Made by a program: the position numbers and the translations under genes | Shown: positions 43,041 through 51,308 of the stretch, piece by piece | How the letters are laid out: the number at the start of each line of letters is the position of its first letter | Position numbering within the stretch: position 1 is the stretch's first letter | Notes under the pieces: generated by a model | What the model was told of the DNA's origin: nothing | The model's database searches: none | What the model saw: the letters and a program-made list of their open reading frames with translations, nothing else | NCBI RefSeq assembly: GCF_002911665.1 | Contig: NZ_MTBP01000001.1 | Coordinates: 1,488,001 to 1,552,000 of the forward strand | Length of the DNA: 64,000 bases | Source of the DNA: Actinomadura rubteroloni | GTDB taxonomy: Bacteria > Actinomycetota > Actinomycetes > Streptosporangiales > Streptosporangiaceae | Reading direction: 5' to 3'

Positions 43041-43889
43041 ATGTCAGTTGAACGTCGTCCCCGCAAGGTCAACATGTTCCGCCTGGGGGTGTACCTGCGG
43101 CACACGCGCGAGTTCCTGGAGTTGTCGTACGAGCAGGCGGCCGAGCGGGTCGGATGCGACATCGAGTGGCTTGTCCGGGTCGAGACGGGGTTCGAGGAGC
43201 CCACGCCCGAGCGCGTCCAGCGCATCCTGGAGCGTTACGGCGTGATCAGCGCGCGGATCGCCACCGTCATGATCGACCTGGCGCATCGGCCCGATGGCCC
43301 GTCCTGGCTGGAGAAGTACGCGGCGGACGTCAGCACCAACCTTCGGGACGTGCTCATCTGCGAGGCGGATGCGACGGTCGTGCGCAGCCACCATGTCAGC
43401 GTGATCCCGGAGCTGCTCCGGACGGAGGGATACGAGCGCACGATCACGGTGGGCCGCTTCCCCCCGATCGGCCCGGATGCCGCGTGGGGCATCCTGGAGC
43501 ACCGCCAGCGCCTCACCGCGGGCGGCCGACCGCGCCGGATCGACGCGCTCATCGGCGAGCAGGCGCTGAAACAGCCGGTGCGGGACCCGCAGGTGATGAT
43601 CGATCAGCTCCGGCACCTGCTGGACGTCGCGGACGGCCCCGACATCAGGATCCGCACGACCCCGCTCGGCTTCCCTCTCTTTGAGGATCGAGCGCATCGT
43701 TTCGACATCTTCGAGTTCTTCAGCGCCAGCGACCGGGTGAGCGTCGTGCACGAGGAGCTGGGCGCCGAGATCACTCCGGACGACTTCCTCGCAGTGTGGA
43801 AGCACATCGAGAAGTCGGCATTTCCGCCGGACGAGAGCCGGGCCATGATCGAGTCGGTCCTCGCCGACCTCACGGCCCGGCACGGCTGA
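43041..43889 (+). CDS. Helix-turn-helix (XRE-like) regulator with DUF5753-type C-terminal domain
   Basis: A 282-residue protein from an ATG at 43041 with GGGAGG upstream. The N-terminal domain [44 protein letters not shown] is an XRE-type helix-turn-helix; the remainder (about 80-282) has WLEKYAADVSTNLRDVLICEADATVVRSHHVSVIPELLRTEGYER and VVHEELGAEIT, the layout of actinomycete DUF5753 regulators. These are abundant in Streptomyces relatives, often beside DUF397 genes; no DUF397 gene is present here. A shortened homologue of the DNA-binding domain follows at once (43900-44124). Its function between F420 genes is unknown. Confidence 0.87.
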   Translation: MSVERRPRKVNMFRLGVYLRHTREFLELSYEQAAERVGCDIEWLVRVETGFEEPTPERVQRILERYGVISARIATVMIDLAHRPDGPSWLEKYAADVSTNLRDVLICEADATVVRSHHVSVIPELLRTEGYERTITVGRFPPIGPDAAWGILEHRQRLTAGGRPRRIDALIGEQALKQPVRDPQVMIDQLRHLLDVADGPDIRIRTTPLGFPLFEDRAHRFDIFEFFSASDRVSVVHEELGAEITPDDFLAVWKHIEKSAFPPDESRAMIESVLADLTARHG

Positions 43890-43899
43890 CGGGCCGTGC

Positions 43900-44124
43900 A
43901 TGGCCGTCGACCGACGCAAGGCCGACTCCTGGCGCCTCGGCCTGTACCTCCGCCGCACCCGCGAGATCCTCGACCTGTCCTACGAGCGTGCCGCCGAGCG
44001 CATCGGCTGCGAGGTGGACTGGCTCGTCCGCGTCGAGACCGGGTTCGCGCCGCTGTCGACCGCACACGTCCGTCACATCTTGGAGCGCTACCAGGACGGG
44101 CCGCCGGTCAGCGGAGTTCGATGA
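43900..44124 (+). CDS. Short stand-alone helix-turn-helix protein, truncated copy of the preceding regulator
   Basis: A 74-residue frame from an ATG 10 bases after the preceding stop. [44 protein letters not shown] is closely similar to residues 8-50 of the upstream protein, so it arose by duplication of the DNA-binding part. It ends after [15 protein letters not shown] with no effector domain. The last 17 bases overlap the 3' end of fbiB in antisense. Because the helix-turn-helix residues are kept despite many substitutions, it may be a functional anti-regulator or competitor rather than a decaying fragment. Confidence 0.72.
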   Translation: MAVDRRKADSWRLGLYLRRTREILDLSYERAAERIGCEVDWLVRVETGFAPLSTAHVRHILERYQDGPPVSGVR

Positions 44125-45445
44125 AGGAGGCGGGGTCGCGGGGCGGGCGGTCGCGGGGCGGGGCGGCGGGGTGGCCGATGCCGACCGCGCCCATCGGGTC
44201 CCAGTCCGTGGGAAGGGAGAGGGTTTCGCGGACGACGTCGCGGCAGAACATCGTGCTGGAGACCCAGCAGGAGCCGAGGCCCTGGACCGCCAGCTGGACC
44301 AGGAGGTTCTGGACGGCCGCGCCGACTGCGACGGTGAACATTTCGCGTTCGGCGGTGTTGCGGCGGTCGTCGGGGTAGGTGTGCGCGCCGTCGGTGACCA
44401 GGCACGGCACGACGAGGTAGGGGGCGCGGCGCAGAACGTCCCCGCGTCGCAGGCGCTTGGTGATCGACTCCTCGGAGAAGCCGTCGCGGCGCAGGTCCGC
44501 CTCCCAGGCGTCGCGCATCGCGTCCAGCAGGCGGGTCCGGGATCCGGCCGACTCCAGCAGGACGAACCGCCACGGCGTCGTGTGGTGCGGCGCCGGGGCG
44601 GTGATCGCCGCCGCGACGGCCCGCCGGACGGCCGCCGGGTCCACCGGGTCGGACGTGAACTCCCGGATCGTGCGGCGCGCGTGCAGGACGTCCAGCGAGC
44701 CGTACCGGAACATGTCCTCGTCCGGGGGACGCTGCAGGGCGCGCGCGCCTGGCCCGTCGTCGCGGGTGACGAGCCCGGCGAGGCCGCGCACCACCGCGAT
44801 CGGGACGCCGTCCAGCTTGCCCTTGACCAGGTCGGCCGCCGCCGCCAGCTCGTCGGCGACCGCGACGATCGTCGCCTCCAGCCGGTTGCCGTGCGCGTCG
44901 GTGTCGCCGCGCAGGTCGGCAGCCGGATCCAAGCCCGCGACGCCGATCGCTGTGTCCGTCAGCCCGGTGCGCCACGGCCGGCCGAGCGTGTCGGAGATGA
45001 TCACCGCGACGTCGCGGCCCCGGGCGCGCAGCGCCGCACGCAGACGACGTGCCGACGCGTCCGGGTTCTCGGGCAGCAACAGGACGGTCCCGCGCGGGGT
45101 GTTGGACGCGTCCACACCCGCCGCCGCCAGCACGAGCCCCTGCCGCGTCTCCACGATCCGCGTGACGCCGCCCGGATGCTCGCGCCGCGCCACGAGCCGG
45201 ACGGTCTCGGCGTCGATCGCCTTCTCGCGGTCGCCGGCGTGCAGCACCCGGCCCTCAGCCTTACTGACGATCTTGGACGTGACGACGAGTACGTCCCCGT
45301 CCCGTACGAGATCCAGAGGTACGAGCGCCGCGAGGTCAGTCCCCTCCGCGATCTCGGGAAGCCCCGGTATCCCGAACACTTCGAAACTCGGCGTTGTCCC
45401 CTCGCCTGCGGCGCGCTCGGTGCCGCGCGCCTCCGGCTCGATCAT
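44108..45445 (-). CDS. fbiB: Coenzyme F420-0:L-glutamate ligase / dehydro-F420 reductase (bifunctional FbiB)
   Basis: A 445-residue protein. The N-terminal CofE-like domain (about 1-250) contains [44 protein letters not shown] and [31 protein letters not shown]. The C-terminal nitroreductase-fold domain (about 258-445) contains [26 protein letters not shown] and [16 protein letters not shown]. As in mycobacterial FbiB, the first adds glutamates to F420-0 and the second uses FMNH2 to reduce dehydro-F420-0. Its ATG overlaps the fbiA stop (45442-45445), so the two are translated together. Full two-domain length rules out a single-domain CofE. Confidence 0.96.
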   Translation of the reverse strand: MIEPEARGTERAAGEGTTPSFEVFGIPGLPEIAEGTDLAALVPLDLVRDGDVLVVTSKIVSKAEGRVLHAGDREKAIDAETVRLVARREHPGGVTRIVETRQGLVLAAAGVDASNTPRGTVLLLPENPDASARRLRAALRARGRDVAVIISDTLGRPWRTGLTDTAIGVAGLDPAADLRGDTDAHGNRLEATIVAVADELAAAADLVKGKLDGVPIAVVRGLAGLVTRDDGPGARALQRPPDEDMFRYGSLDVLHARRTIREFTSDPVDPAAVRRAVAAAITAPAPHHTTPWRFVLLESAGSRTRLLDAMRDAWEADLRRDGFSEESITKRLRRGDVLRRAPYLVVPCLVTDGAHTYPDDRRNTAEREMFTVAVGAAVQNLLVQLAVQGLGSCWVSSTMFCRDVVRETLSLPTDWDPMGAVGIGHPAAPPRDRPPRDPASFIELR

Positions 45446-46383
45446 GAGGCCAGCTCGCGCGCCAGGTCGAGGGCGGCGGCGGCAATGGCCTCGGTGGACG
45501 CCGCGTCCTTCATGAGCAGCGGCAGCGACCGCACCGCGACGCCGTCCACGGCGACGCCTGCGTCGGCCTCGTCCACCAGCCAGCCGTCCAGCAGCGACGG
45601 TCCGTACAGTTCCGCGACGGCCCGCGCCGACGTCTCCACGCCGATCGCGGTCAGGCACGCGTCCGCCATGCCGCGCACCGGCGCGTCACCGACGATGGGG
45701 GAGACGCCCACGACGGTCTTCGCCGCCAATGCGTCCCGGATGCCGGGAACCGACAGAATCGTCCCGATGCTCACCACCGGGTTGGACGGCGGGAACAGCA
45801 CCACGTCGGCCGCCGCGATCGCGTCCAGCACGCCCGGCGCCGGCTTGGCGTCCTCCGCCCCGACCGGCGCGATCGACACCGCGGGCAGCGATGCCCGCAA
45901 CCGCACCCACCACTCCTGGAAGTGGATCGCGCGGCGGCCGTGCTCGGGATCGTCCACGACGACGTGCGTCTCGACCTGGTCGTCGGTCATCGGGATCAGC
46001 CGGACGCCCGGCTCCCACCGCGCGCACAGCGCCTCGGTGACGGCCGAGAGCCGGTATCCGGCCGCGAGCATCTGCGTCCGGACGATGTGCGTGGCGAAAT
46101 CCCGGTCGCCGAGCCCGAACCATCCCGGCCCGACCCCGTACTCCGCCAGCTCCGCCTTGACGGCGAACGTCTCGTCCGCGCGGCCCCAGCCCTGTTCTTC
46201 GTTGATTCCACCGCCGAGCGTGTACATCACGGTGTCGAGGTCGGGACAGACCCGCAGGCCGAACAGGGAGATGTCGTCGCCCGTGTTCCCGATCACCGTG
46301 ATCTCGGCCTCGGGGGCGGCCGTCCGCAATCCGCGCAGGAAGCGGGCCGCTCCGATGCCGCCCGCCGGTGCCACGATCTTCAT
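45442..46383 (-). CDS. fbiA: 2-phospho-L-lactate (phosphoenolpyruvyl) transferase, F420 biosynthesis
   Basis: A 313-residue CofD/FbiA enzyme. Signatures: [19 protein letters not shown] at the N-terminus, [49 protein letters not shown] and [13 protein letters not shown]. It moves the phosphoenolpyruvyl or phospholactyl group from the GDP- or GPP-activated donor to FO. It heads the fbiAB operon. The donor-forming enzyme gene (fbiD/cofC) is not in this window. The 240-base gap to the divergent membrane-protein gene has a 12-bp palindrome that may be its operator. fbiA-fbiB next to whiB matches M. tuberculosis Rv3261-Rv3262 beside whiB2. Confidence 0.96.
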   Translation of the reverse strand: MKIVAPAGGIGAARFLRGLRTAAPEAEITVIGNTGDDISLFGLRVCPDLDTVMYTLGGGINEEQGWGRADETFAVKAELAEYGVGPGWFGLGDRDFATHIVRTQMLAAGYRLSAVTEALCARWEPGVRLIPMTDDQVETHVVVDDPEHGRRAIHFQEWWVRLRASLPAVSIAPVGAEDAKPAPGVLDAIAAADVVLFPPSNPVVSIGTILSVPGIRDALAAKTVVGVSPIVGDAPVRGMADACLTAIGVETSARAVAELYGPSLLDGWLVDEADAGVAVDGVAVRSLPLLMKDAASTEAIAAAALDLARELAS

Positions 46384-46484
46384 GGGGCCAGCCTAGGCCG
46401 CCCGGCGGCGCGCGCGGCGTGGCGGCCCGCTTTGGACGGTCCTGGCCGAACGCAGGCGGAATGAGACGCGGGCGGGCGCGATGT

Positions 46485-46496
46485 GCAAAGCTTTGC
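46485..46496. promoter_or_regulatory. 12-bp palindrome between fbiA and divergent membrane-protein gene
   Basis: GCAAAGCTTTGC is a perfect palindrome 102 bases upstream of the fbiA start and 126 bases upstream of the Q-rich gene start. It stands in an otherwise GC-rich 239-base divergent region, so it is a good operator candidate for one or both genes. No binding protein can be named. Confidence 0.4.
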
Positions 46497-46622
46497 GCTG
46501 TCATCCGATTGCCGTCGTCCGCGTCCTGTGCTTGCGCGGTGGGCGGGAATCGCGACGTCGGGCACAATGATGCGCCCGTCCTCGGGGCGGGTCAGAGGAC
46601 CGCAACGTCTGGAGAAATCGTC

Positions 46623-47606
46623 GTGAACAAGGAAGCCGTCCAGCGCCTGCGCGAGCCGGCGGCCTGGGTACTGCTCGCCGCCGCGGGACTGCAACTGCTC
46701 GCGGGACTGATCAGCCTCGTGATCGCCTCGTCGTCGTCGGAGTTCGCGAAGAGCTCGTTCTCCATCCGCGCGTTCACCGAGACCCAGAACGGGATCTTCA
46801 CCCAGGTCGCGACGGTGGCGCTGCTCGTCGTCGCGGTGCTGCTGGTGACGCACACCTCGGCCGAGCCGACGCCGCAGGCCCGGACGGTCGTGCTCGGCTC
46901 CCTGATTGTCATCGGCGGACTCGCGCTGTTCGGCGTCGTCGCCTGGCTGGCGGGCATGTTCGCCGACCTCGGCGACGGGACGAGCGGCTCGGTCAAGCTG
47001 GAGGCGTTCCTCTACGGCGCGTCCAAGCTCGCGGTGATCGGCGTCTCCGGATGGTTCGTGTTCACGGTCTTCCAGGGCCTGCCCGCGCGGCCCAAGCCCG
47101 CCGCGGGCCAGGTGGCGCCCGGCTACGACCAGTACGGCCAGCAGCAGCAGTACCAGCAGTACGGTCAGCAGCAGTACGGCGGTCAGCAGCAGGGGTACGA
47201 CCAGTACGGGCAGCAGCAGGGCTACGCGCAGCAGGGCTACGACCAGTACGGCCAGCAGGCTCAGCAGGCCCAGCAGCAGGGCTACGGCCAGCAAGGGTAC
47301 GAGCAGCAGGGCTACGAACAGCAGCCCCAGCAGCAGGGCTACGAGCAGCCTCAGCAGCAGCAGGGGTACGAGCAGTATCAGCAGTACCAGCAGCAGCAGT
47401 ACGGCCAGCAGCAGCCGCAGGAGGGCCAGCAGCAGGCCGCGCAGCAGGCCGAGGACGAGGCCGCGGGCGAGTGGACGCGGGCCTACGGCGGCGAGCAGGG
47501 CCAGCAGCCGCAGCAGGGCTACGGGCAGCAGTACGGCCAGCAGCCGCAGCAAGGTCAGGAACAGCAGGGCTCTGATTGGTACCGGGACAACCGTCCGCCC
47601 CAGTGA
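46623..47606 (+). CDS. Membrane protein with long Gln/Tyr/Gly-rich low-complexity tail
   Basis: A 327-residue protein from a GTG with GGAGAAA upstream. The first 155 residues contain four hydrophobic helices (AAWVLLAAAGLQLLAGLISLVIA, VATVALLVVAVLLV, VVLGSLIVIGGLALFGVVAWLAG and LAVIGVSGWFVFTVF). From about residue 165 the tail is an irregular repeat of YGQQQ, GYDQYGQQ and GYEQQ units, about 70 Gln in 160 residues by hand count, ending in a charged stretch (GEWTRAYGG) and SDWYRDNRPPQ. It resembles prion-like, phase-separating tails. I know similar tails on small actinobacterial membrane proteins but no function. It is upstream of whiB on the same strand and divergent from fbiA. Confidence 0.83.
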   Translation: MNKEAVQRLREPAAWVLLAAAGLQLLAGLISLVIASSSSEFAKSSFSIRAFTETQNGIFTQVATVALLVVAVLLVTHTSAEPTPQARTVVLGSLIVIGGLALFGVVAWLAGMFADLGDGTSGSVKLEAFLYGASKLAVIGVSGWFVFTVFQGLPARPKPAAGQVAPGYDQYGQQQQYQQYGQQQYGGQQQGYDQYGQQQGYAQQGYDQYGQQAQQAQQQGYGQQGYEQQGYEQQPQQQGYEQPQQQQGYEQYQQYQQQQYGQQQPQEGQQQAAQQAEDEAAGEWTRAYGGEQGQQPQQGYGQQYGQQPQQGQEQQGSDWYRDNRPPQ

Positions 47607-47690
47607 CGTATGGCTTAACTGATCCTCTGTCAAAGCAGACGGCTCCTTAGCCCAAAAGACCCTGTTCGTCCCTTCACAAACACGTTCCGC

Positions 47691-47720
47691 TTGACGGACC
47701 AGGTGTTACACACGTGTAAT
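47691..47720 (+). promoter_or_regulatory. whiB promoter with palindrome over the -10 region
   Basis: TTGACG (47691-47696) and TGTAAT (47715-47720) are separated by 18 bases, a good match to a primary-sigma promoter. A dyad TTACAC-AC-GTGTAA (47706-47719) overlaps the -10 box and includes the E-box-like CACGTG. A repressor bound there would block the promoter. The leader to the GTG is about 80 bases. Promoter call is by pattern only. Confidence 0.55.
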
Positions 47721-47807
47721 TTCGTGGGTGTAGTTCTATGCCTTCTCGGGGGAACGGAGCGCAGGGAAGGCATCGACCAGGGGGCTCCACGGGTTGGGAG
47801 GTGCGCT

Positions 47808-48074
47808 GTGAGCGAGGTGGTCATCCCGCTGGCGCACGGCACAGACGACGGCGAAGAGCTGGGCTGGCAGGAGCGCGCGCTGTGCGCGCAGACGGATCCG
47901 GAGGCGTTTTTTCCGGAGAAGGGCGGCTCGACGCGCGAAGCCAAGAAGGTGTGCCGCGCATGCGAGGTCCGGGCCGAGTGCCTGGAGTACGCGTTGCAGC
48001 ATGACGAGCGTTTCGGTATTTGGGGCGGGCTCTCCGAGCGGGAGCGGCGCAAGCTGAAGCGCCAGGCCGTCTGA
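47808..48074 (+). CDS. whiB: WhiB-family iron-sulfur regulator (WhiB2/WhiB type)
   Basis: An 88-residue protein. GTG at 47808 follows GGGAGG by six bases. Four cysteines (C26, C49, C52, C58) in the pattern C-x22-C-x2-C-x5-C ligate a 4Fe-4S cluster; the GIWGGLSERERRKLKR segment is the WhiB turn and basic DNA-contacting tail. Position next to fbiA/fbiB and before a glycosyltransferase, zincin-like and DUF3499 genes matches M. tuberculosis whiB2 (Rv3260c) and Streptomyces whiB. These partners of the principal sigma factor, with WhiA, control sporulation septation and cell division. A palindrome overlaps the promoter and a strong hairpin follows the stop. Confidence 0.95.
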   Translation: MSEVVIPLAHGTDDGEELGWQERALCAQTDPEAFFPEKGGSTREAKKVCRACEVRAECLEYALQHDERFGIWGGLSERERRKLKRQAV

Positions 48075-48098
48075 CGGGCGGCCGGGAGAAGGACGACG

Positions 48099-48151
48099 GC
48101 GACGGCCGTCGCGCGCCACGGGGGGAACCGAGGGCGCGCGGCGGCCGTCGC
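48099..48151 (+). terminator. Strong hairpin terminator after whiB
   Basis: GCGACGGCCGTCGCGCGCC (48099-48117) pairs with GGCGCGCGGCGGCCGTCGC (48133-48151): a 19-bp stem with one G-T pair and a 15-base loop. It starts 24 bases after the whiB stop and 55 bases before the next gene. The left arm contains the 14-bp palindrome GCGACGGCCGTCGC. No T-run, as usual in high-GC species. Confidence 0.7.
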
Positions 48152-48206
48152 GGCGTACAGTGACCCGCGTCCCCGGCCGTCCTAGTCACCTGAGCGAGCG
48201 GATCCG

Positions 48207-51200
48207 TTGTCGCCCACTGTCGACCGCCACGTCGTCACCGCCGTCCTCGTCGTCCATGACGGGGCGCGCTGGCTGCCGGTGACGCTGAAGGCGCTGCTGA
48301 CCCAATCCCGTCCGGTGCAGCGGCTCGTCGTGGCCGACACCGGGAGCACCGACACGGGCGCGGCGGTGGCCGCCGAGGTGGTCGGCGGGCTGCTGGAACT
48401 GCCGCGCACCACCGGGTACGGGACGGCGGTCGCCGCGGCGCTGGCGCATCCGGCGGCGACGGCGGACGTCCCCGACCCCGATCCGGGCGCCGGACCGCGC
48501 ACCGAGTGGGTGTGGCTGCTGCACGATGACTCCGCGCCCGCCCCGGACACGTTGGCCCGCCTGCTGCGCGCCGCCGACGGCCATCAGGGCGCAACGGTGC
48601 TCGGCCCGAAGGTCCGCGCGTGGGACGACCGCCGCGTCCTGCTGGAGATGGGCGTGACCCTGGACGGCGCCGGACGCCGCGAGACCGGCCTGGACCGCCG
48701 CGAGATCGACCAGGGGCAGCACGACGGCGTCCACGACGTCCACGCGGTGGGCAGCGCGGGCATGCTCGTCCGCCGCGACGTGTGGGAACGGCTCGGCGGC
48801 TTCGACCCCGACTTCGGCCTGTTCCGCGAGGACGTCGACTTCTGCTGGCGCGCCCACGCCGCCGCGCAGCGGGTGCTGGTCGTAGGGGACGCGGTCGTCT
48901 ACCACGCCGAGGCGTCCCGGCGCGGGCTGCGCGAGATCGGCGCGACCGAGGAGCCGCGCCGCATCGACCGCCGCAATGCCCTCTACGCGCTGCTCGGCAA
49001 CGTGCCGCCGCGCGTCCTGCCGCGCGTGCTGGCGCGCAACGTGATGGCGTCGCTGCTGCGTGCACTTCGGCTGCTCGTCGTGAAGCAGCCGGACGCGGCG
49101 CGCGACGAACTGGCCGCGCTCGCCGACGTCCTGCGCGACCCGGCGAAGCTGCGCCGGGTCCGGGCGGCCCGGGCGGACGGCCGGACGCGCGTCTACCGGA
49201 CCGTCCGGCGCTTCCAGCCCCGCGCGGTCGCGCTGCGCCGCACCGCCGACGCCGTGTCGTACCGGCTGGCGGCGCGCGAGGCGCGACGGCGCGCGGCGGC
49301 CGAGCGGCGGGCGGCCGAGGGCGGTCCGCCGCCGCTGGTCCGGCTGCTGGCCCGGCCGCAGATCCTGCTGTTGGCGGTGCTCGTCGCGGTGACGCTGGCC
49401 GCCGAGCGCGGGCTGCCCGCCGCCGGGGACGCCCTCGGCGGCGGCGCGCTCGTCCCCGCGTGGGGCGGCGCGTCCGACTTGTGGGACCAGTACCTGTCGA
49501 GCTGGCATCCGGTCGGGCTCGGCTCGGACGCGGGCGCCCCGCCCTACATCGGCGTCCTCGCGGTGCTGGCGACGCTGGCGTTCGGCAAGCCGTGGATCCC
49601 CGTCGAGATCCTGCTGCTAGGCAGCGTGCCGCTCGCGGGGCTCACCGCCTACCGGGCGTCCGCGCTGCTGACGCCGCGTCCGCGCGACCGGGCGGGCCGC
49701 CGCGCCAAGGGACGGCGGCACATCCCGTTCGAGGCCGAGCGGATGTGGTTCGCCGCGACCTACGCGCTGCTGCCCACGGCCACCGGCGCCATCGCGGGCG
49801 GACGGCTCGGGACCGCCGTCGTGCTCGTCCTGTTGCCGCTGCTCGCGGTGCGGGTCACGCGGGCGATCGGGCTGCCGCGCCACCTCGCGACCGGCGACCG
49901 GCGGGCACGGGCGCGCGCAGCGTGGGGCGCGGCGCTGCTGCTGACGGTCGCGACGGCGTTCGTCCCGCTGGTGTGGCCGCTCGCTCTGATCACCGGGCTC
50001 CTCGGGCGGGCGCTGCTGGACGGCCGGCGCGGCGCCCCGTCCGGCCGGACGCTCGCCGCCGTCCTCGCGACGCCGCCGCTGCTCTTGCTGCCGTGGACGC
50101 TCGGCCTGCTCGCGCATCCGTCCCGGTTCCTGCTGGAGGCGGGCATCGCGTCCGGTGCGGCGGCGCCGACGCCTGCCGGGCTGATCGCGCTCGATCCGGG
50201 CGGCCCCGGCACGCCCGCGTTCTGGGCGACCGCCGGAGTGCTGCTCGCGGCACTCGTCGCACTGCCGCTGCGCGCCCGCCGGACAGCCGTCCTCGCGGGC
50301 TGGCTGCTCGCGATCTTCGGGCTGCTGGTCGCGATCCTGACCGCCGCCGCGTCCGCCACGGCCTGGCCGGGCGTCGCCGTGCTGTTCGCGGCGACGGGCG
50401 TGCTGCTGGCCGCCGCGACCGCCGTCGGACGCGCCGTGGACGCCCTCGCCGGCACTCATCCGCCCTACCGCGCCGGCGGCGCCGTCGTCGTGCTCGCCGC
50501 GCTGACCACGCCGGTGCTGGCGGCCGTCCTGTGGATCGCGCACGGCGCGGGCGGGCCGCTCGGCCGAGTGGACACCGGGCTCGTGCCCGAGTTCCTGGCC
50601 GGATCCCGCACGCTCGTCCTGCGGACCGGCGCGGACGGGCAGGTCGGCTACACGCTTATCCGCGATGGCGCCCGGCCCCGCATCGGGGAGGGCGAGACGC
50701 CGCCGCCCGCCCGCGCCCGCCGCGTGCTGGACGGCGCGGTCGCCGCGCTCGCCGGGGCGCGGCCGGGGGACGACGGGGCGGTGCTGACCCGGATGGGCGT
50801 CCAGTACGTGCTGGTGCTCGATCCGGGGGAGGACGCGCTCTCGCCCGTCCTGGACGCCGCGCCCGAGCTGGCCCGCTACAGCCGCAACACCGACTTCGCG
50901 GTGTGGAAGGTGGCCGCGCCGGCCGGGCGGGTCCTGCTGATCGGCGGCGCCGTTCAAACACCGTTGCGGTTGGACGCGGACGGCGCCGTCCGCGTCCCGC
51001 CCGGCACCGGCCCGCGCACGCTGCTGCTCGCCGAGCCCGCCGACGGGGGTTGGACCGCGTCCCTCGCCGGCCGAGAGCTGCCGCGCCGGACCGTGGACGG
51101 CTGGGCGCAGGGCTTCACGGTGCCGCTGGGCGGCGGACGGGTCGAACTGGAGCGCGGCGAGACGCTCCGGCACCTGTGGACGGCCGTGCAGGGTGTCGCC

Positions 51201-51308
51201 GTCGTCGTCCTGCTGATCCTGGCGTCGCCGGGCGCGGCCTCCGACGGGTTCGCGCCCGCGCGCCGCCGTCCGGCCCGTCCCGAGCCCGTCAAGGAGCCGG
51301 CCGTATGA
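48207..51308 (+). CDS. Giant GT2 glycosyltransferase fused to a polytopic membrane domain
   Basis: A 1033-residue protein from a TTG at 48207. Residues about 1-270 are a GT-A domain: VVTAVLVVHDGARWLPVTLKALL, VVADTGSTDTG, WVWLLHDDSAPAP and GGFDPDFGLFREDVDFCWRA, with metal site HDDS and a DVDFCW acceptor motif. A basic Ala/Arg-rich linker (about 310-375) leads to some twelve membrane helices (about 380-800) and a C-terminal soluble region (about 820-990) with MGVQYVLVLDPGEDALSPVL. It may make and export or extend a wall glycan, and the Streptomyces whiB locus has a comparable neighbour. Its stop overlaps the next start (ATGA). Confidence 0.85.
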   Translation: MSPTVDRHVVTAVLVVHDGARWLPVTLKALLTQSRPVQRLVVADTGSTDTGAAVAAEVVGGLLELPRTTGYGTAVAAALAHPAATADVPDPDPGAGPRTEWVWLLHDDSAPAPDTLARLLRAADGHQGATVLGPKVRAWDDRRVLLEMGVTLDGAGRRETGLDRREIDQGQHDGVHDVHAVGSAGMLVRRDVWERLGGFDPDFGLFREDVDFCWRAHAAAQRVLVVGDAVVYHAEASRRGLREIGATEEPRRIDRRNALYALLGNVPPRVLPRVLARNVMASLLRALRLLVVKQPDAARDELAALADVLRDPAKLRRVRAARADGRTRVYRTVRRFQPRAVALRRTADAVSYRLAAREARRRAAAERRAAEGGPPPLVRLLARPQILLLAVLVAVTLAAERGLPAAGDALGGGALVPAWGGASDLWDQYLSSWHPVGLGSDAGAPPYIGVLAVLATLAFGKPWIPVEILLLGSVPLAGLTAYRASALLTPRPRDRAGRRAKGRRHIPFEAERMWFAATYALLPTATGAIAGGRLGTAVVLVLLPLLAVRVTRAIGLPRHLATGDRRARARAAWGAALLLTVATAFVPLVWPLALITGLLGRALLDGRRGAPSGRTLAAVLATPPLLLLPWTLGLLAHPSRFLLEAGIASGAAAPTPAGLIALDPGGPGTPAFWATAGVLLAALVALPLRARRTAVLAGWLLAIFGLLVAILTAAASATAWPGVAVLFAATGVLLAAATAVGRAVDALAGTHPPYRAGGAVVVLAALTTPVLAAVLWIAHGAGGPLGRVDTGLVPEFLAGSRTLVLRTGADGQVGYTLIRDGARPRIGEGETPPPARARRVLDGAVAALAGARPGDDGAVLTRMGVQYVLVLDPGEDALSPVLDAAPELARYSRNTDFAVWKVAAPAGRVLLIGGAVQTPLRLDADGAVRVPPGTGPRTLLLAEPADGGWTASLAGRELPRRTVDGWAQGFTVPLGGGRVELERGETLRHLWTAVQGVAVVVLLILASPGAASDGFAPARRRPARPEPVKEPAV

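Noticed and set aside
46380..47633. Leu-rich 417-codon minus-strand frame opposite the Q-rich gene
   Set aside because: CTG/CAG complementarity turns Gln-rich into Leu-rich; it is an artefact of the antisense strand.
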